64,000 nt of DNA, from positions 1 to 64,000 of the forward strand of contig CAXXLS010000005.1 of NCBI GenBank assembly GCA_963677135.2, given 5' to 3'. The notes beneath the pieces are model-generated. The model had not been told where the DNA came from. It saw only the letters and a program-made list of their open reading frames with translations, and ran no database searches. The position numbers were made by a program, and so were the translations under genes. The DNA comes from Seleniibacterium sp963677135. GTDB taxonomy: Bacteria; Desulfobacterota; Desulfuromonadia; Desulfuromonadales; Geopsychrobacteraceae. Positions 7,805 to 16,187 of the stretch are shown one piece after another; position 1 is the stretch's first letter; the number at the start of each line of letters is the position of its first letter.

Positions 7805-9661
7805 TTGGATCATCGTGCTATCATCGATGTTGTCTGCAAGGCAGCGCTGAATCATCTCGGCGGCGAAATCAGCGCCCTGCTCGGGCACGATCTGACCTGC
7901 TCGGACATCCGTCTTGACCTGACCACCAAAGACCAGCTGTTCAGCGATCCCGACAGGGGCAAAACCGCCCTGACCAGAATGACGGTCAGCGGCGACCGTG
8001 AAGGGGAAAGCTACCTGCTAAGCCGCCTTGCCGCGGCAGCCACGCTGGGCGGCACCCTGATCATGCTGCCCCAGGACATGATCGACGAACATGCCCGCAA
8101 AGGGGAACTCGACGCCGAACTGACCGACGCTTTCGGCGAAATCGCCAATATCATCGCCGGTGTTTTCACCCAGGCGTTTGTCGATAAATATCCGAAAACC
8201 CTCCGCTTTATTAAAAAAACCGTTGAAACCCTGATCCCCACCAAGATCGATCCGGCCAGCGACACCCCCTTCCCTCCGGGGAACTACTACCTTGCCTCCT
8301 GCCGGATGGCTATGGCCGAAACGGATCTCGGGCTTCTTGAACTCATCGTCCCGGCGGCGCTTTTCGAACTGGAACAGGACGCCCCCGAAGAACCCGCCGC
8401 CCCACCCTCCGGTCAGCCCCAGCCGGCTCCGGGCCAGGCCCCGCAACCGCCCGCCCAGCCCGGACCCGCACCGGAAGCCGCCACGGGTGAACCGGCCCCC
8501 CGGGAAGAGGCTCCTCCATCGGCCAGGAAAGCCTCCTTCGCGGAACAGAAAAAACTGGTTGACGTCGTCTTCAAATCCACCATTTCCCAGATCGGGGAGG
8601 AGATCGGCGCCCTTCTCGGCCAGGATCTGACATGTGACGATGTCCAGCTGCTGATGACCAGCAAGGCCGACTTCTTTTCCGGGCACTGCCTGGAAAAGTC
8701 GATCCTGACCCACATGAAAGTCACCGGGGACCGCGAAGGGCTCGGTTTCATGATTGCCGAGGTGCCCGACGCCATCATCATGGGCGGCACCCTGATCATG
8801 CTGCCGGAAGATCAGATTGACGAGCAGAAAAGAGCCGGTCAGTTCGACGGCGAAGTTGCCGACGCCTACGGTGAAATCGCCAACATCCTTGCCGGCAGCC
8901 TGACCCAGATTTTCCTCGATCGCTACCCGCACCATATCCGGTTTATCAAAACGGATACGGAAACCATTGTCCCGACCAAAATCAACGCCGACGCGGAGGA
9001 GCCGTTTCCCGAAGGGAACTACTACCTCGCCTCCTTTGCCGTTCACATGGACGGCTACGAGCTCAAGCGCCTGCTGCTGCTCTTTCCCGCCGAGGTGTTC
9101 GACCTGGACGCATCCGCCACCGCGGCCGCCCCGTCCGCCGCTGGCAGCGAAGGTCTACCCGCCCCGGGAGAGTGGGGAGCCGCACCCGTCACGCCCGCTC
9201 CCGGCCAATCGCAGCCGGCAGCAGCCGCTCAGAGCGCGCCCGCCGCAACACCCCCCGGTGGCGCACCAGGAAGCCAGGAATCGCCGGACGGGACACCGCT
9301 GGTGCTGGTGATGAGCGATCAACCGGACAACGCCGCGACCTTCGTCGAGATCCTGACCTCGGCGGGATACCAGTGCCGGGTGCTTTCATTCCAGGACGAT
9401 ATCAGGGAGATTTTTCAGAAGAACCAGATTCAGGGAATTTTCCTGGTCATGAACCAGGTCGGAGAAAAAGGCTTCGCCGCCGCCATCAAGCTGCAGTCCG
9501 CAGGCAGACCGCTTCCGCCGATCATCTTCGCCGGGCCCGAATGGACGCGCAGCGCCGTATTGCGGGCGGTCAAATATGGTGCCAGAGATATCCTGCTGAC
9601 CCCGGCCAGCGGTGAGGAAATTCAGGAAAAAATCACCCAGCATTTGAAAAAGGCCAGCTAG
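7805..9661 (+). CDS. Fusion of two CheX-like domains and a degenerate receiver domain
   Basis: 618 residues from TTG 7805; GAGAAGGGG lies just upstream. Domain 1 (~1-195) carries the E-x-x-N helix as GEIANIIAG (E112, N115). A Pro/Ala-rich linker (~200-245) follows. Domain 2 (~250-437) repeats the fold with E357 and N360. A second Pro/Ala-rich linker leads to a receiver-like domain (~500-618). That receiver lacks the expected aspartate: the third strand ends in FLVMNQ, and the usual KP lysine is TP. It therefore looks non-phosphorylatable and may be a protein-docking module. A phosphatase for the nearby CheY proteins is the likely role. Confidence 0.78.
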   Translation: MDHRAIIDVVCKAALNHLGGEISALLGHDLTCSDIRLDLTTKDQLFSDPDRGKTALTRMTVSGDREGESYLLSRLAAAATLGGTLIMLPQDMIDEHARKGELDAELTDAFGEIANIIAGVFTQAFVDKYPKTLRFIKKTVETLIPTKIDPASDTPFPPGNYYLASCRMAMAETDLGLLELIVPAALFELEQDAPEEPAAPPSGQPQPAPGQAPQPPAQPGPAPEAATGEPAPREEAPPSARKASFAEQKKLVDVVFKSTISQIGEEIGALLGQDLTCDDVQLLMTSKADFFSGHCLEKSILTHMKVTGDREGLGFMIAEVPDAIIMGGTLIMLPEDQIDEQKRAGQFDGEVADAYGEIANILAGSLTQIFLDRYPHHIRFIKTDTETIVPTKINADAEEPFPEGNYYLASFAVHMDGYELKRLLLLFPAEVFDLDASATAAAPSAAGSEGLPAPGEWGAAPVTPAPGQSQPAAAAQSAPAATPPGGAPGSQESPDGTPLVLVMSDQPDNAATFVEILTSAGYQCRVLSFQDDIREIFQKNQIQGIFLVMNQVGEKGFAAAIKLQSAGRPLPPIIFAGPEWTRSAVLRAVKYGARDILLTPASGEEIQEKITQHLKKAS

Positions 9662-9795
9662 TTTTCAGCCGGAAACGGCTCTTTTCCGCTGTGGCGACGT
9701 CACCCTGCGGGTTTGCTTGTGCGGCGTAAGGGACGACGCCTCCGCACAAGCCCTTGATTTCCTGGCCACAACGAAAAATGGCTTGTTTCCAATCT
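9659..9795. repeat. Dispersed intergenic repeat, copy A
   Basis: About 137 bases beginning TAGTTTTCAGCCGGAAACGG right at the stop of the upstream gene. It recurs almost unchanged at 9840-9976 and as a diverged copy near 56749. The reverse strand is partly open to translation, but the frame is not conserved with the third copy, so it is called a repeat and not a gene. Confidence 0.85.
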
Positions 9796-9839
9796 GAAAA
9801 CTTACGCGTTGCCCTTCGGTGTTTCCGGATGGACACCAG

Positions 9840-9976
9840 CTAGTTTTCAGCCGGAAACGGCTCTTTTCCGCTGTGGCGACGTCACCCTGCGGTTTTGCTT
9901 GTGCGGCGTAAGGGACTACGCCTCCGCACACCCCCTTGATTTCCTGGCCACAACGAACAATGGCTTGTTTCCAAAA
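9840..9976. repeat. Dispersed intergenic repeat, copy B
   Basis: Second copy of the ~137-base repeat, ~95% identical by eye to copy A, arranged as a direct repeat with a 181-base period. The bases between and after the copies (to 10070) hold no other recognisable feature. Confidence 0.85.
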
Positions 9977-10070
9977 TGCCGGGCTCCCCGACCTCATATT
10001 TCGCCAACACGGCATGATGACCTGTGAACGCTGAAATATGGGATTTGAACTCTCGGGGCCTGCACTCGAC

Positions 10071-11108
10071 TCAGACCTCGAGCCCCTTCTTTTTGATCTT
10101 CTCGATCAGGGTGGTCCGTTTCAGGTTCAGCAGCCGAGCCGCCTCCTTCTTGTTGCCATCGGCCCGCTCCAGGGCTTCTATGATCAGCCGGTCTTCGAAA
10201 TCGCTGATCAGCCTGTTGAAATCGAGCCCCGCGGCAGACCAGATCACCTCGGGTGGCTCGACCCCGGCCAGGTCCGTTGGAATATCCGGTTCGACGACTA
10301 CCGGCAGAGGCTCTTCCGCGACGGCCTCGCAGCGATATTTTTCCGGCAACTCCCTGATACTGACCTTTTTCCCGCGATGGAGGATCACCAGCCGCTGAAT
10401 GAGATTCTCCAGCTCACGGACATTCCCGGGCCAGTGATAGGCCTGGAGGCTCCGCAGCGCCGTGGTATCGATGATGGTTCTGCGGTCGTTCTTGCGACGG
10501 CTGAAGCGATCTATAAAATTCTCGACCAGCAGGGAAATGTCGTCGCGCCGCTCCCGTAGCGGCGGGGCGTGGACCGGGATCACCGCCAGCCGGTAGTAGA
10601 GATCTTCGCGAAAGCGCCCTTCCGCCACCAGCCCTTCCAGGTTCTGATGGGTCGCGGCAATGACCCGGACGTCGACCTTGGTCGGTTTGACTCCCCCCAC
10701 CTGCTCGACTTCGCGCTCCTGCAGAACCCGTAACAGCTTGGCCTGCAGGGTCGGTTTCATATCCCCGATTTCATCAAGAAACAGGGTTCCGCCATCGGCA
10801 AACTGAACCCGGCCGATTTTCGACTGCTGGGCCCCGGTAAAGGCCCCTTTGACATAACCGAACAATTCGCTTTCAAGCAGCTCGTCGGGAATGGCGGCGC
10901 AGTTGACCGGCACAAAGTGGGAGGACTGGCGGGGGCTGTTTTCGTGGATGGCCCGGGCGATGAGTTCTTTCCCGGTACCGCTCTCCCCCTGGATCAGGAC
11001 CGTGCTGTCACCGTCCTCGGCAACACAGGCAATGAGCTCGAAAAGCTCCTGCATCTGCGGCGAGTGTCCGATCATTCCGGAAAAAGCCTGCGCGGCTGCT
11101 GTCTGCAT
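10071..11108 (-). CDS. Sigma-54-dependent transcriptional activator without receiver domain
   Basis: 345 residues from ATG 11108, chosen because AGGA lies 9 bases upstream; a TTG at 11156 extends the frame without a ribosome site. The AAA+ domain starts almost at once: Walker A GESGTGKE at 41-48, the sigma-54 contact loop GAFTGA at 88-93, Walker B GGTLFLDE at 106-113 and the arginine region FREDLYYRLAV. A Fis-type helix-turn-helix closes the protein. With no receiver or GAF domain, activity is presumably set by expression level or by a partner protein, as for PspF or HrpR/S. Its target genes are unknown. Confidence 0.9.
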   Translation of the reverse strand: MQTAAAQAFSGMIGHSPQMQELFELIACVAEDGDSTVLIQGESGTGKELIARAIHENSPRQSSHFVPVNCAAIPDELLESELFGYVKGAFTGAQQSKIGRVQFADGGTLFLDEIGDMKPTLQAKLLRVLQEREVEQVGGVKPTKVDVRVIAATHQNLEGLVAEGRFREDLYYRLAVIPVHAPPLRERRDDISLLVENFIDRFSRRKNDRRTIIDTTALRSLQAYHWPGNVRELENLIQRLVILHRGKKVSIRELPEKYRCEAVAEEPLPVVVEPDIPTDLAGVEPPEVIWSAAGLDFNRLISDFEDRLIIEALERADGNKKEAARLLNLKRTTLIEKIKKKGLEV

Positions 11109-11174
11109 AACGACGGATCCTGCTGGAAAAGAAGAAAAAACAACGATGAGATACAAATAATCTATTTTTTATAA

Positions 11175-11194
11175 TGTGTCAATATTTAGACACA
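11175..11194. promoter_or_regulatory. Inverted repeat upstream of the sigma-54 activator
   Basis: TGTGTC and GACACA separated by 8 AT-rich bases, ~67 bases before the activator ATG. A possible operator, perhaps autoregulatory. The region to 11386 shows no other clear feature. Confidence 0.35.
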
Positions 11195-11386
11195 AAAATA
11201 CGCAATTAATACACCTTTTAGCAATTTGCCTGAAAATTCCTGAAAATGTCGAGAATTTGACGTCCGGAATGTGAGCACAAATCTCACCTGCCGAATCCTG
11301 GAAAAAAAAGGAGACAGGGGCCTTGCCGAGACGCCAGCCGGACAGCGTTTTTCCTGAGAGGGATCAAGGATAGACGGGGGCAACGG

Positions 11387-12430
11387 TCAGGAGGTAAACA
11401 GGTAGCGATTTTTCCCTTGCCGCTTGGCGGCGTACATGGAGATATCGGCCATTTTTTTCAATTCCGACAGGGTCTGGCCATCCTGGGGATAGCGACTGAT
11501 GCCGACGCTGGCGGTAATCTGGTTGAATTCAGCCCCCACCTTGCTGACCGCCTCCAGAATCCCTTCCGCAACGGCGGCAAGCTCGGTTTTATCCCGGTCC
11601 GCAATCGCGACAATGAACTCATCCCCGCCCAGCCTGCCGATCAGGCAATCTGCAGGACAACGCTTCTTCAAGCCCCTGGCCACCCGGATCAGAACCCGGT
11701 CCCCGGCTTCATGCCCCAGCTGGTCGTTGACCTGCTTGAAGCCGTCGAGATCAATCAGCATCACGGCCATTTCGCGGCAGCGGGCGGGCATCTGCTCGAC
11801 CTGGAGGTTGAAATAATTGCGGTTCGCCAGGTTGGTCAAACTGTCGAAGTTAGCCAGCCTCTCGGCTCTCTGCAGGGCGATCTGCAGCTTCCGGCGGGTG
11901 ATCTGCAACTGCTTGACCAGGATAAAATAGTAGAGGGGAATGACCAGAAACGCGATCTGCCAGCCGACGACATGATAAATCAGGTTGTTCCAGTAAGGGG
12001 AAATAACGGCCAGGGTCCACCAGCAGACAGAGGTCAGGAGCGTCGCGGCAAGGGCGAAAACAATGCCGTAACGCATCCCGTAGCCGATGATGTACCAGAG
12101 AAAAAAGGCCACGATCACCGAACCGGCCTGGCCGGTCAGGTAAATGACCCAGGCGGTGGCCAGAATATCGGTCACCAGTGGCAGACAGGGACGGACCGAT
12201 ACCAGCAGAGAGGGGAAGAGCCTGACGAATCCATAGTAGCAGAAGGACCAGAAAACATAGGAGACAAGAAACAGGTAGGTGCCGGGCTCGACGCCGGTCA
12301 CCTGGTAATGATCAGCAATAAAGAGCAGGATCAGGGCCAGGCAGCCAAACCCGAGACGCAGATAACACTGCTCCGTCTCAGTGCGCAAACGCTCGTTCCC
12401 CTGGCGGCGTCTTGAGGACTCAGACTTCAA
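11387..12430 (-). CDS. Membrane diguanylate cyclase (GGDEF)
   Basis: 347 residues from TTG 12430, supported by GGAG eight bases upstream. Five or so hydrophobic segments span ~27-175, followed by a GGDEF domain with the intact active site RLGGDEF (268-272) and the substrate region DLDGFKQVND. It should make cyclic di-GMP from GTP at the membrane. The product-inhibition site (RxxD before the active site) is not intact; the corresponding stretch reads RCPADCLIG. It sits head-to-tail with the sigma-54 activator, with a 278-base gap. Confidence 0.88.
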   Translation of the reverse strand: MKSESSRRRQGNERLRTETEQCYLRLGFGCLALILLFIADHYQVTGVEPGTYLFLVSYVFWSFCYYGFVRLFPSLLVSVRPCLPLVTDILATAWVIYLTGQAGSVIVAFFLWYIIGYGMRYGIVFALAATLLTSVCWWTLAVISPYWNNLIYHVVGWQIAFLVIPLYYFILVKQLQITRRKLQIALQRAERLANFDSLTNLANRNYFNLQVEQMPARCREMAVMLIDLDGFKQVNDQLGHEAGDRVLIRVARGLKKRCPADCLIGRLGGDEFIVAIADRDKTELAAVAEGILEAVSKVGAEFNQITASVGISRYPQDGQTLSELKKMADISMYAAKRQGKNRYLFTS

Positions 12431-12551
12431 ACCATGTGCTCCGGCTGTTCATCGGGTGACCAGAAATACCTTTATTGCAAACGAAGAATCCCCTCCCGCT
12501 GCTCTCCCAATCATCTGGAAAGTCCGGACAGTGTCAAGACAAACCTGCAAA

Positions 12552-12640
12552 AATCAGCGCAGATCTGCGTTTTTTGTGTTTCAGCCTTGAAAATCATTTT
12601 GGCGAACGCAGATGAACACGGATCATTGCGGATAAAACCA
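12552..12640. repeat. Degenerate copy of the GAACGCAGAT intergenic element
   Basis: Contains AGCGCAGATCTGCG and GAACGCAGATGAACACGGAT followed by GCGGATAAAACC, the same vocabulary as the better-preserved elements at 32827, 33387 and 37846. It lies between the GGDEF gene and galE. Confidence 0.55.
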
Positions 12641-12694
12641 GCCCCTTTCTCAGGGGTAAAACCAAAGATTGAACGCTTCCTGTTTCCCGCTTCC

Positions 12695-13708
12695 CTACGG
12701 CTCATACCCCTCGGGATTATTTTTCTGCCAGTTCCAGCTGTCGCGCATCATCTCATCCAGGCCACGCTTCGCCTTCCAGTTCAATTCCCTGTTCGCCAGA
12801 GAAGGATCAGCGTAGCACTCGGCGATATCACCCGGGCGGCGGGGCGCGATTTGATAAGGCACCGATTTTCCGGAGGCCTGCTCAAACGCCTTGACCATCT
12901 CGAGCACGGAATAACCGTTTCCGGTACCGAGGTTGTAGGTAAAGACCCCTTTATCCTCGGCAATCCGTTCCAGAGCCCTCAAATGCCCCAGGGACAGATC
13001 GACCACATGGATATAGTCCCTGACACCGGTCCCATCCTTGGTCTGATAGTCATCGCCAAAAATCGACAGCTGTTCAAGGCGGCCGATGGCCACCTGGGTT
13101 ATGAAAGGCAGCAGATTATTGGGGATCCCCTTGGGATCTTCGCCGATCCGCCCGGAACTGTGGGCGCCCACCGGGTTGAAATAGCGCAGCAGCACAATGG
13201 CCCAGCGTTCATCCGATGCCGACAGGTCGCGCAGGATCTCTTCGATCATCAGCTTGGTCCGGCCGTAAGGGTTGGTGGCCGAGGTCGGGAAATCCTCACG
13301 GATGGGCACCGACGCCGGGTCGCCATAAACCGTCGCCGAGGAACTGAAGACCAGCTTGAACACCCCGGCCCGACGCATTTCATCGAGCAAGACGAGGGTG
13401 CCGTTGATATTGTTGTCGTAATATTCCAGGGGAATCCGGGTCGACTCGCCGACCGCCTTGAGCCCGGCGAAGTGGATCACGGAGTCAATCTTATGGGCGG
13501 AAAAAATCTCCCGCAGGGCAGCCCCGTTGCGGATATCGGCGTCATAGCAGGCGACCTGTTTTCCGGAAATCTCCTGGATACGCCCAAGCACCTGCTGACT
13601 GGCATTGGAAAAGTTGTCGACAATAACGACGTCCTGACCGGAAGCGAGCAGTTCAACAACGGTGTGGCTGCCGATATAACCGGCACCTCCGGTGACGAGA
13701 ATAGACAT
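12695..13708 (-). CDS. galE: UDP-glucose 4-epimerase GalE
   Basis: 337 residues, a short-chain dehydrogenase-fold epimerase interconverting UDP-glucose and UDP-galactose (or the N-acetyl forms). NAD-binding GGAGYIGSHTVVEL opens the protein, and the catalytic YxxxK reads NPYGRTKLM. AGGAG sits about six bases before the ATG. It likely feeds the polysaccharide locus that begins at 16630. The start codon is preceded by a heptamer array ending 13 bases away. Confidence 0.95.
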   Translation of the reverse strand: MSILVTGGAGYIGSHTVVELLASGQDVVIVDNFSNASQQVLGRIQEISGKQVACYDADIRNGAALREIFSAHKIDSVIHFAGLKAVGESTRIPLEYYDNNINGTLVLLDEMRRAGVFKLVFSSSATVYGDPASVPIREDFPTSATNPYGRTKLMIEEILRDLSASDERWAIVLLRYFNPVGAHSSGRIGEDPKGIPNNLLPFITQVAIGRLEQLSIFGDDYQTKDGTGVRDYIHVVDLSLGHLRALERIAEDKGVFTYNLGTGNGYSVLEMVKAFEQASGKSVPYQIAPRRPGDIAECYADPSLANRELNWKAKRGLDEMMRDSWNWQKNNPEGYEP

Positions 13709-13720
13709 GGTAGCTCCTGT

Positions 13721-13821
13721 TCGTGAATCGTGAATCGTGAATCGTGAATCGTGAATCGTGAATCGTGAATCGTGAATCGTGAATCGTGAATCGTGAATCG
13801 TGAATCGTGAATCGTGAATCG
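13721..13821. repeat. Tandem heptamer array (TCGTGAA, ~14 copies) upstream of galE
   Basis: A perfect run of the 7-mer TCGTGAA, just over 14 units, begins 13 bases upstream of the galE start codon. It occupies the 5' untranslated or promoter-proximal region. Seven is not a multiple of three, but the array is outside the gene, so copy-number change would alter spacing and not frame. A short degenerate version is found upstream of the gene at 48398. Confidence 0.97.
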
Positions 13822-13904
13822 ACGGGATTTTAGCATCTTACCCTTTTTGAATCACGTTTTTCCTGGCTGATGAGAGGTTAACGCTCTTCAATCGAACCTG
13901 GTAA

Positions 13905-13934
13905 TAAAAAACGGGAAGGACAATGCCTTCCCGT
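13905..13934 (-). terminator. Intrinsic terminator after the ComEA-like gene
   Basis: Nine-base stem ACGGGAAGG / CCTTCCCGT with a 6-base loop. On the minus strand it is followed by TTTTTATTAC, the classical U-tract, ~30 bases after the stop at 13967. Confidence 0.88.
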
Positions 13935-13966
13935 TTCATCTACCAAGGGGACCGTTAACAGACGCG

Positions 13967-14248
13967 TTAGTTGTTATTCTCTACAGTCACCTGATCCTTA
14001 AATTTCGCCAGGGTGCTCTCGCCGATCCCCTTGACCTTGGTCAGTTCAGCGACCGATTTAAACTTGTGCTGTGACCGATAATCGATGATCTTCTGCGCGG
14101 TCTTTTCTCCAATCCCCTTCAACTGCGTCAGTTCAGCCACGGTCGCCGTATTGAGGTTGATCTTTCCGGTTGCAAAAACCGCTGCCGGGGTGAATGCCAC
14201 AAGCAGAAAAAACAGCAAGTAAACGCCAAAACTTTTCAATGTTCTCAT
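13967..14248 (-). CDS. ComEA-like secreted helix-hairpin-helix protein
   Basis: 93 residues. An N-terminal signal peptide (basic start, hydrophobic core to ~26, AVFATG) leads into a ComEA-type DNA-binding region with two helix-hairpin-helix motifs (LNTATVAELTQLKGIGEKTA and the repeat VAELTKVKGIGESTLAKF). Homologues bind incoming DNA in the periplasm during natural transformation, but many free-standing short versions have unproven roles. It has its own terminator and appears monocistronic. Confidence 0.88.
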   Translation of the reverse strand: MRTLKSFGVYLLFFLLVAFTPAAVFATGKINLNTATVAELTQLKGIGEKTAQKIIDYRSQHKFKSVAELTKVKGIGESTLAKFKDQVTVENNN

Positions 14249-14458
14249 TTGTTTCTCCCTTCGATGTCAGTATCAAACCGAGCCCCCCTCGGAGATTGAA
14301 TGAGAATAGCAAATTTCTGAGCAATATCAAGTTTCTTTATTGAAAGGAAGAGGTCAACTGCGATCTTTGGATACCACAAAAGTTTAAATTCATGGTCCTC
14401 GGACGCTGACGCACGCAGATCAAGCCGGATAAGGTCAATGGAAGGCAAATCATGACGG

Positions 14459-15313
14459 TTATGAACGCTCGGCACGCCTGATGGCCCGGCTCACCGTTGC
14501 ATAGTGGACCCCAAGAAAATCTGCAATCTGCTTCTGGGTATAACCATGGTTGCGATAGGCCTGACAAATCGCACCATCTTTTTCAGACCGGGAACGAAAA
14601 GATCGACCCAACAGGCTTGCAAGATCAGGGCGTGAGGCAAAGCGCTCTACCTTCGGGATCTCTGCCAAGGGATCCCTATCGCCAAGGTACGAGTCGAGAC
14701 GTGCGATAAAACCGTCACTGCCGAGAAAAATCCTGCCGACAAGGGCATCCCATGGGCTCGCATCCAGCGGACCATCTGCGACAAAACTTCGGTAGCGGAC
14801 CTGGGCGACGCTTTTCTCCTGAGCAAATTGCCCCAGGATCCAGTCCGTCGTCAGCAACGGAGGGACCGGCGCCAACCCCGCAGTGGCCCGATAACTGCTC
14901 CAGGTCCAATCACCCACCGATGAGACCATAGACGCAGCAACAGGATTTCTCACAATGTAACGGCACAGTTCCAAAAGGTAACTCTCTTTTTCCACGAGAA
15001 TCGCCTTGAAACGTCCCTGAAAAAGATGGCCCACCTGCCTGTGACGCCGATTGTAGCACTGGGTGTAGACACCATTGAGGTGACGCATCCCTTTTGACAG
15101 GTTCCCCTCGGGGGTCTCAATCAGCAAATGGTAATGATTCCCCATCAGGCAGTAAGCATGGCAGATCCAGCGGTAACGCTCAACGGCATGATGAAGGATT
15201 TTCAGATAATTGTTCCGATCCTCGTCGTCCGAGTAAATCAGATTGCGACCATTCCCGCGCGAGGTGATATGGTAGACCGCCCCAGGGTATTCAATTCGTA
15301 ATTGTCGGGCCAT
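14459..15313 (-). CDS. REP-associated tyrosine transposase (RAYT, Y1/HUH family)
   Basis: 284 residues. The HUH motif is MGNHYHLLIETP (H60, H62) and the nucleophile tyrosine is probably Y112 in EKESYLLELCRYI. The family opening MARQLRIEYPGAVYHITSRGN is complete, and a helix-turn-helix-like tail (YTQKQIADFLGVHYATVSRA) closes it. RAYTs are domesticated relatives of IS200/IS605 transposases that act on REP palindromes. A truncated relative lies at 16098-16187. Confidence 0.92.
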   Translation of the reverse strand: MARQLRIEYPGAVYHITSRGNGRNLIYSDDEDRNNYLKILHHAVERYRWICHAYCLMGNHYHLLIETPEGNLSKGMRHLNGVYTQCYNRRHRQVGHLFQGRFKAILVEKESYLLELCRYIVRNPVAASMVSSVGDWTWSSYRATAGLAPVPPLLTTDWILGQFAQEKSVAQVRYRSFVADGPLDASPWDALVGRIFLGSDGFIARLDSYLGDRDPLAEIPKVERFASRPDLASLLGRSFRSRSEKDGAICQAYRNHGYTQKQIADFLGVHYATVSRAIRRAERS

Positions 15314-15427
15314 GTGAACATGTTAGCACGTTATTGCATTGTTGCAAGACGTGACCCCTTAGTTCTTGGCTAAGTTAGCCCAATTTTGAATAGATGATAA
15401 AAATGATAAAATTTTTACCAACAAAAA

Positions 15428-15730
15428 CTACACAACCACCTGCTTATCAAAGTTCATGGGTTTCACATCGTTCAAATCAAGCTGCTGCTTCACCTGCCAA
15501 AGGTCATATTGGTCTTGCATGGCAAGCCAACTTTCAGGTGATCGGCCAAAAGCTTTCGACAGCCTCATAGCCATTTCTGGAGATATCCCACTTTGCTGCT
15601 TTATCAGACGGCTTAATGTCGAGGGATTGACCCCAAGGTTTGCCGCAGCCGACCGAACGCTTATTGCATACGGCTCCAAATATACCTCATTAATAAATTC
15701 GCCAGGATGGGGTGGGTTAAACATAATCAT
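15428..15730 (-). CDS. higA: HigA-type antitoxin
   Basis: 100 residues with the HigA/VapI opening FNPPHPGEFINEVYLEP and an XRE helix-turn-helix (SVRSAAANLGVNPSTLSRLI). It neutralises the RelE-fold toxin encoded just upstream and normally represses the operon. Its ATG overlaps the toxin stop (TAATG). Toxin-before-antitoxin order is typical of higBA. Confidence 0.93.
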   Translation of the reverse strand: MIMFNPPHPGEFINEVYLEPYAISVRSAAANLGVNPSTLSRLIKQQSGISPEMAMRLSKAFGRSPESWLAMQDQYDLWQVKQQLDLNDVKPMNFDKQVVV

Positions 15731-16008
15731 TAGTAATTATCCTCATAATTCAGTATGTAGGCGTCACCTTCAACAAATTTGAAAGTTAATCGCCAATTTC
15801 CACTCACTGAAATTGACCAAATCTCTTTGCGATCCCCACTGAGTGAATGGAGATGCCAACCTGGAAGATCAATATCATCAATCACGTTTGCTGTGTTGAT
15901 CGCGGCTAATTGCATTCTCAATTTTTTTTCATGCTTTGCCTGAATACCTTTTTTCACCCCATGTGTGAAAAACTTTTCAAGTCCTTTGTGTTTGAAAGAT
16001 TTTATCAT
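15730..16008 (-). CDS. higB: HigB-type mRNA interferase toxin
   Basis: 92 residues of the RelE/HigB fold: IKSFKHKGLEKFFTHGVKKG at the start, then LPGWHLHSLSGDRKEIWSIS and WRLTFKFVEGDAYILNYEDNY at the end. It cleaves ribosome-bound mRNA in characterised members. It is coupled to higA. The module is more AT-rich than the flanking genes and lies between a RAYT gene and a RAYT fragment, which suggests horizontal arrival. Confidence 0.93.
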   Translation of the reverse strand: MIKSFKHKGLEKFFTHGVKKGIQAKHEKKLRMQLAAINTANVIDDIDLPGWHLHSLSGDRKEIWSISVSGNWRLTFKFVEGDAYILNYEDNY

Positions 16009-16097
16009 ATGAGAAGCATACCGTCTAGTTGCGCAACGCGCAACATAATGTTTATTTTATGCGTCTGCAAAAAGTCAAAACAAGACCTGCCCCCTTT

Positions 16098-16187
16098 TCT
16101 ATCGGCATAGATCAGGTTTCGGCCTTTGCCACGTGATGTGATGTGATAAACAGCACCAGGGTATTCAATTCGTAATTGTCGGGCCAT
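16098..16187 (-). pseudogene. Truncated RAYT transposase, N-terminal fragment
   Basis: About 30 codons beginning MARQLRIEYPGAVYHITSRG are nearly identical to the start of the RAYT at 15313, then homology stops. The ~50 bases upstream of both start codons also match (TTAGCA..., GCAAGAC-TGACCCC), so an entire 5' end was copied, not just a motif. It cannot encode the HUH or tyrosine residues. Confidence 0.85.

Noticed and set aside
9633..10015. Small minus-strand genes in the duplicated repeat after the CheX fusion
   Set aside because: Similar peptides arise because the DNA repeat is duplicated; copy C at 56749 carries frame changes, so coding is not conserved.
13721..13821. CRISPR array
   Set aside because: It is a perfect 7-bp tandem repeat with no spacers and no cas genes nearby.
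13477..13836. Minus-strand frame with a repeated FTIHDSR peptide upstream of galE
   Set aside because: The repeat peptide is only the translation of the heptamer array and the rest overlaps galE in another frame.
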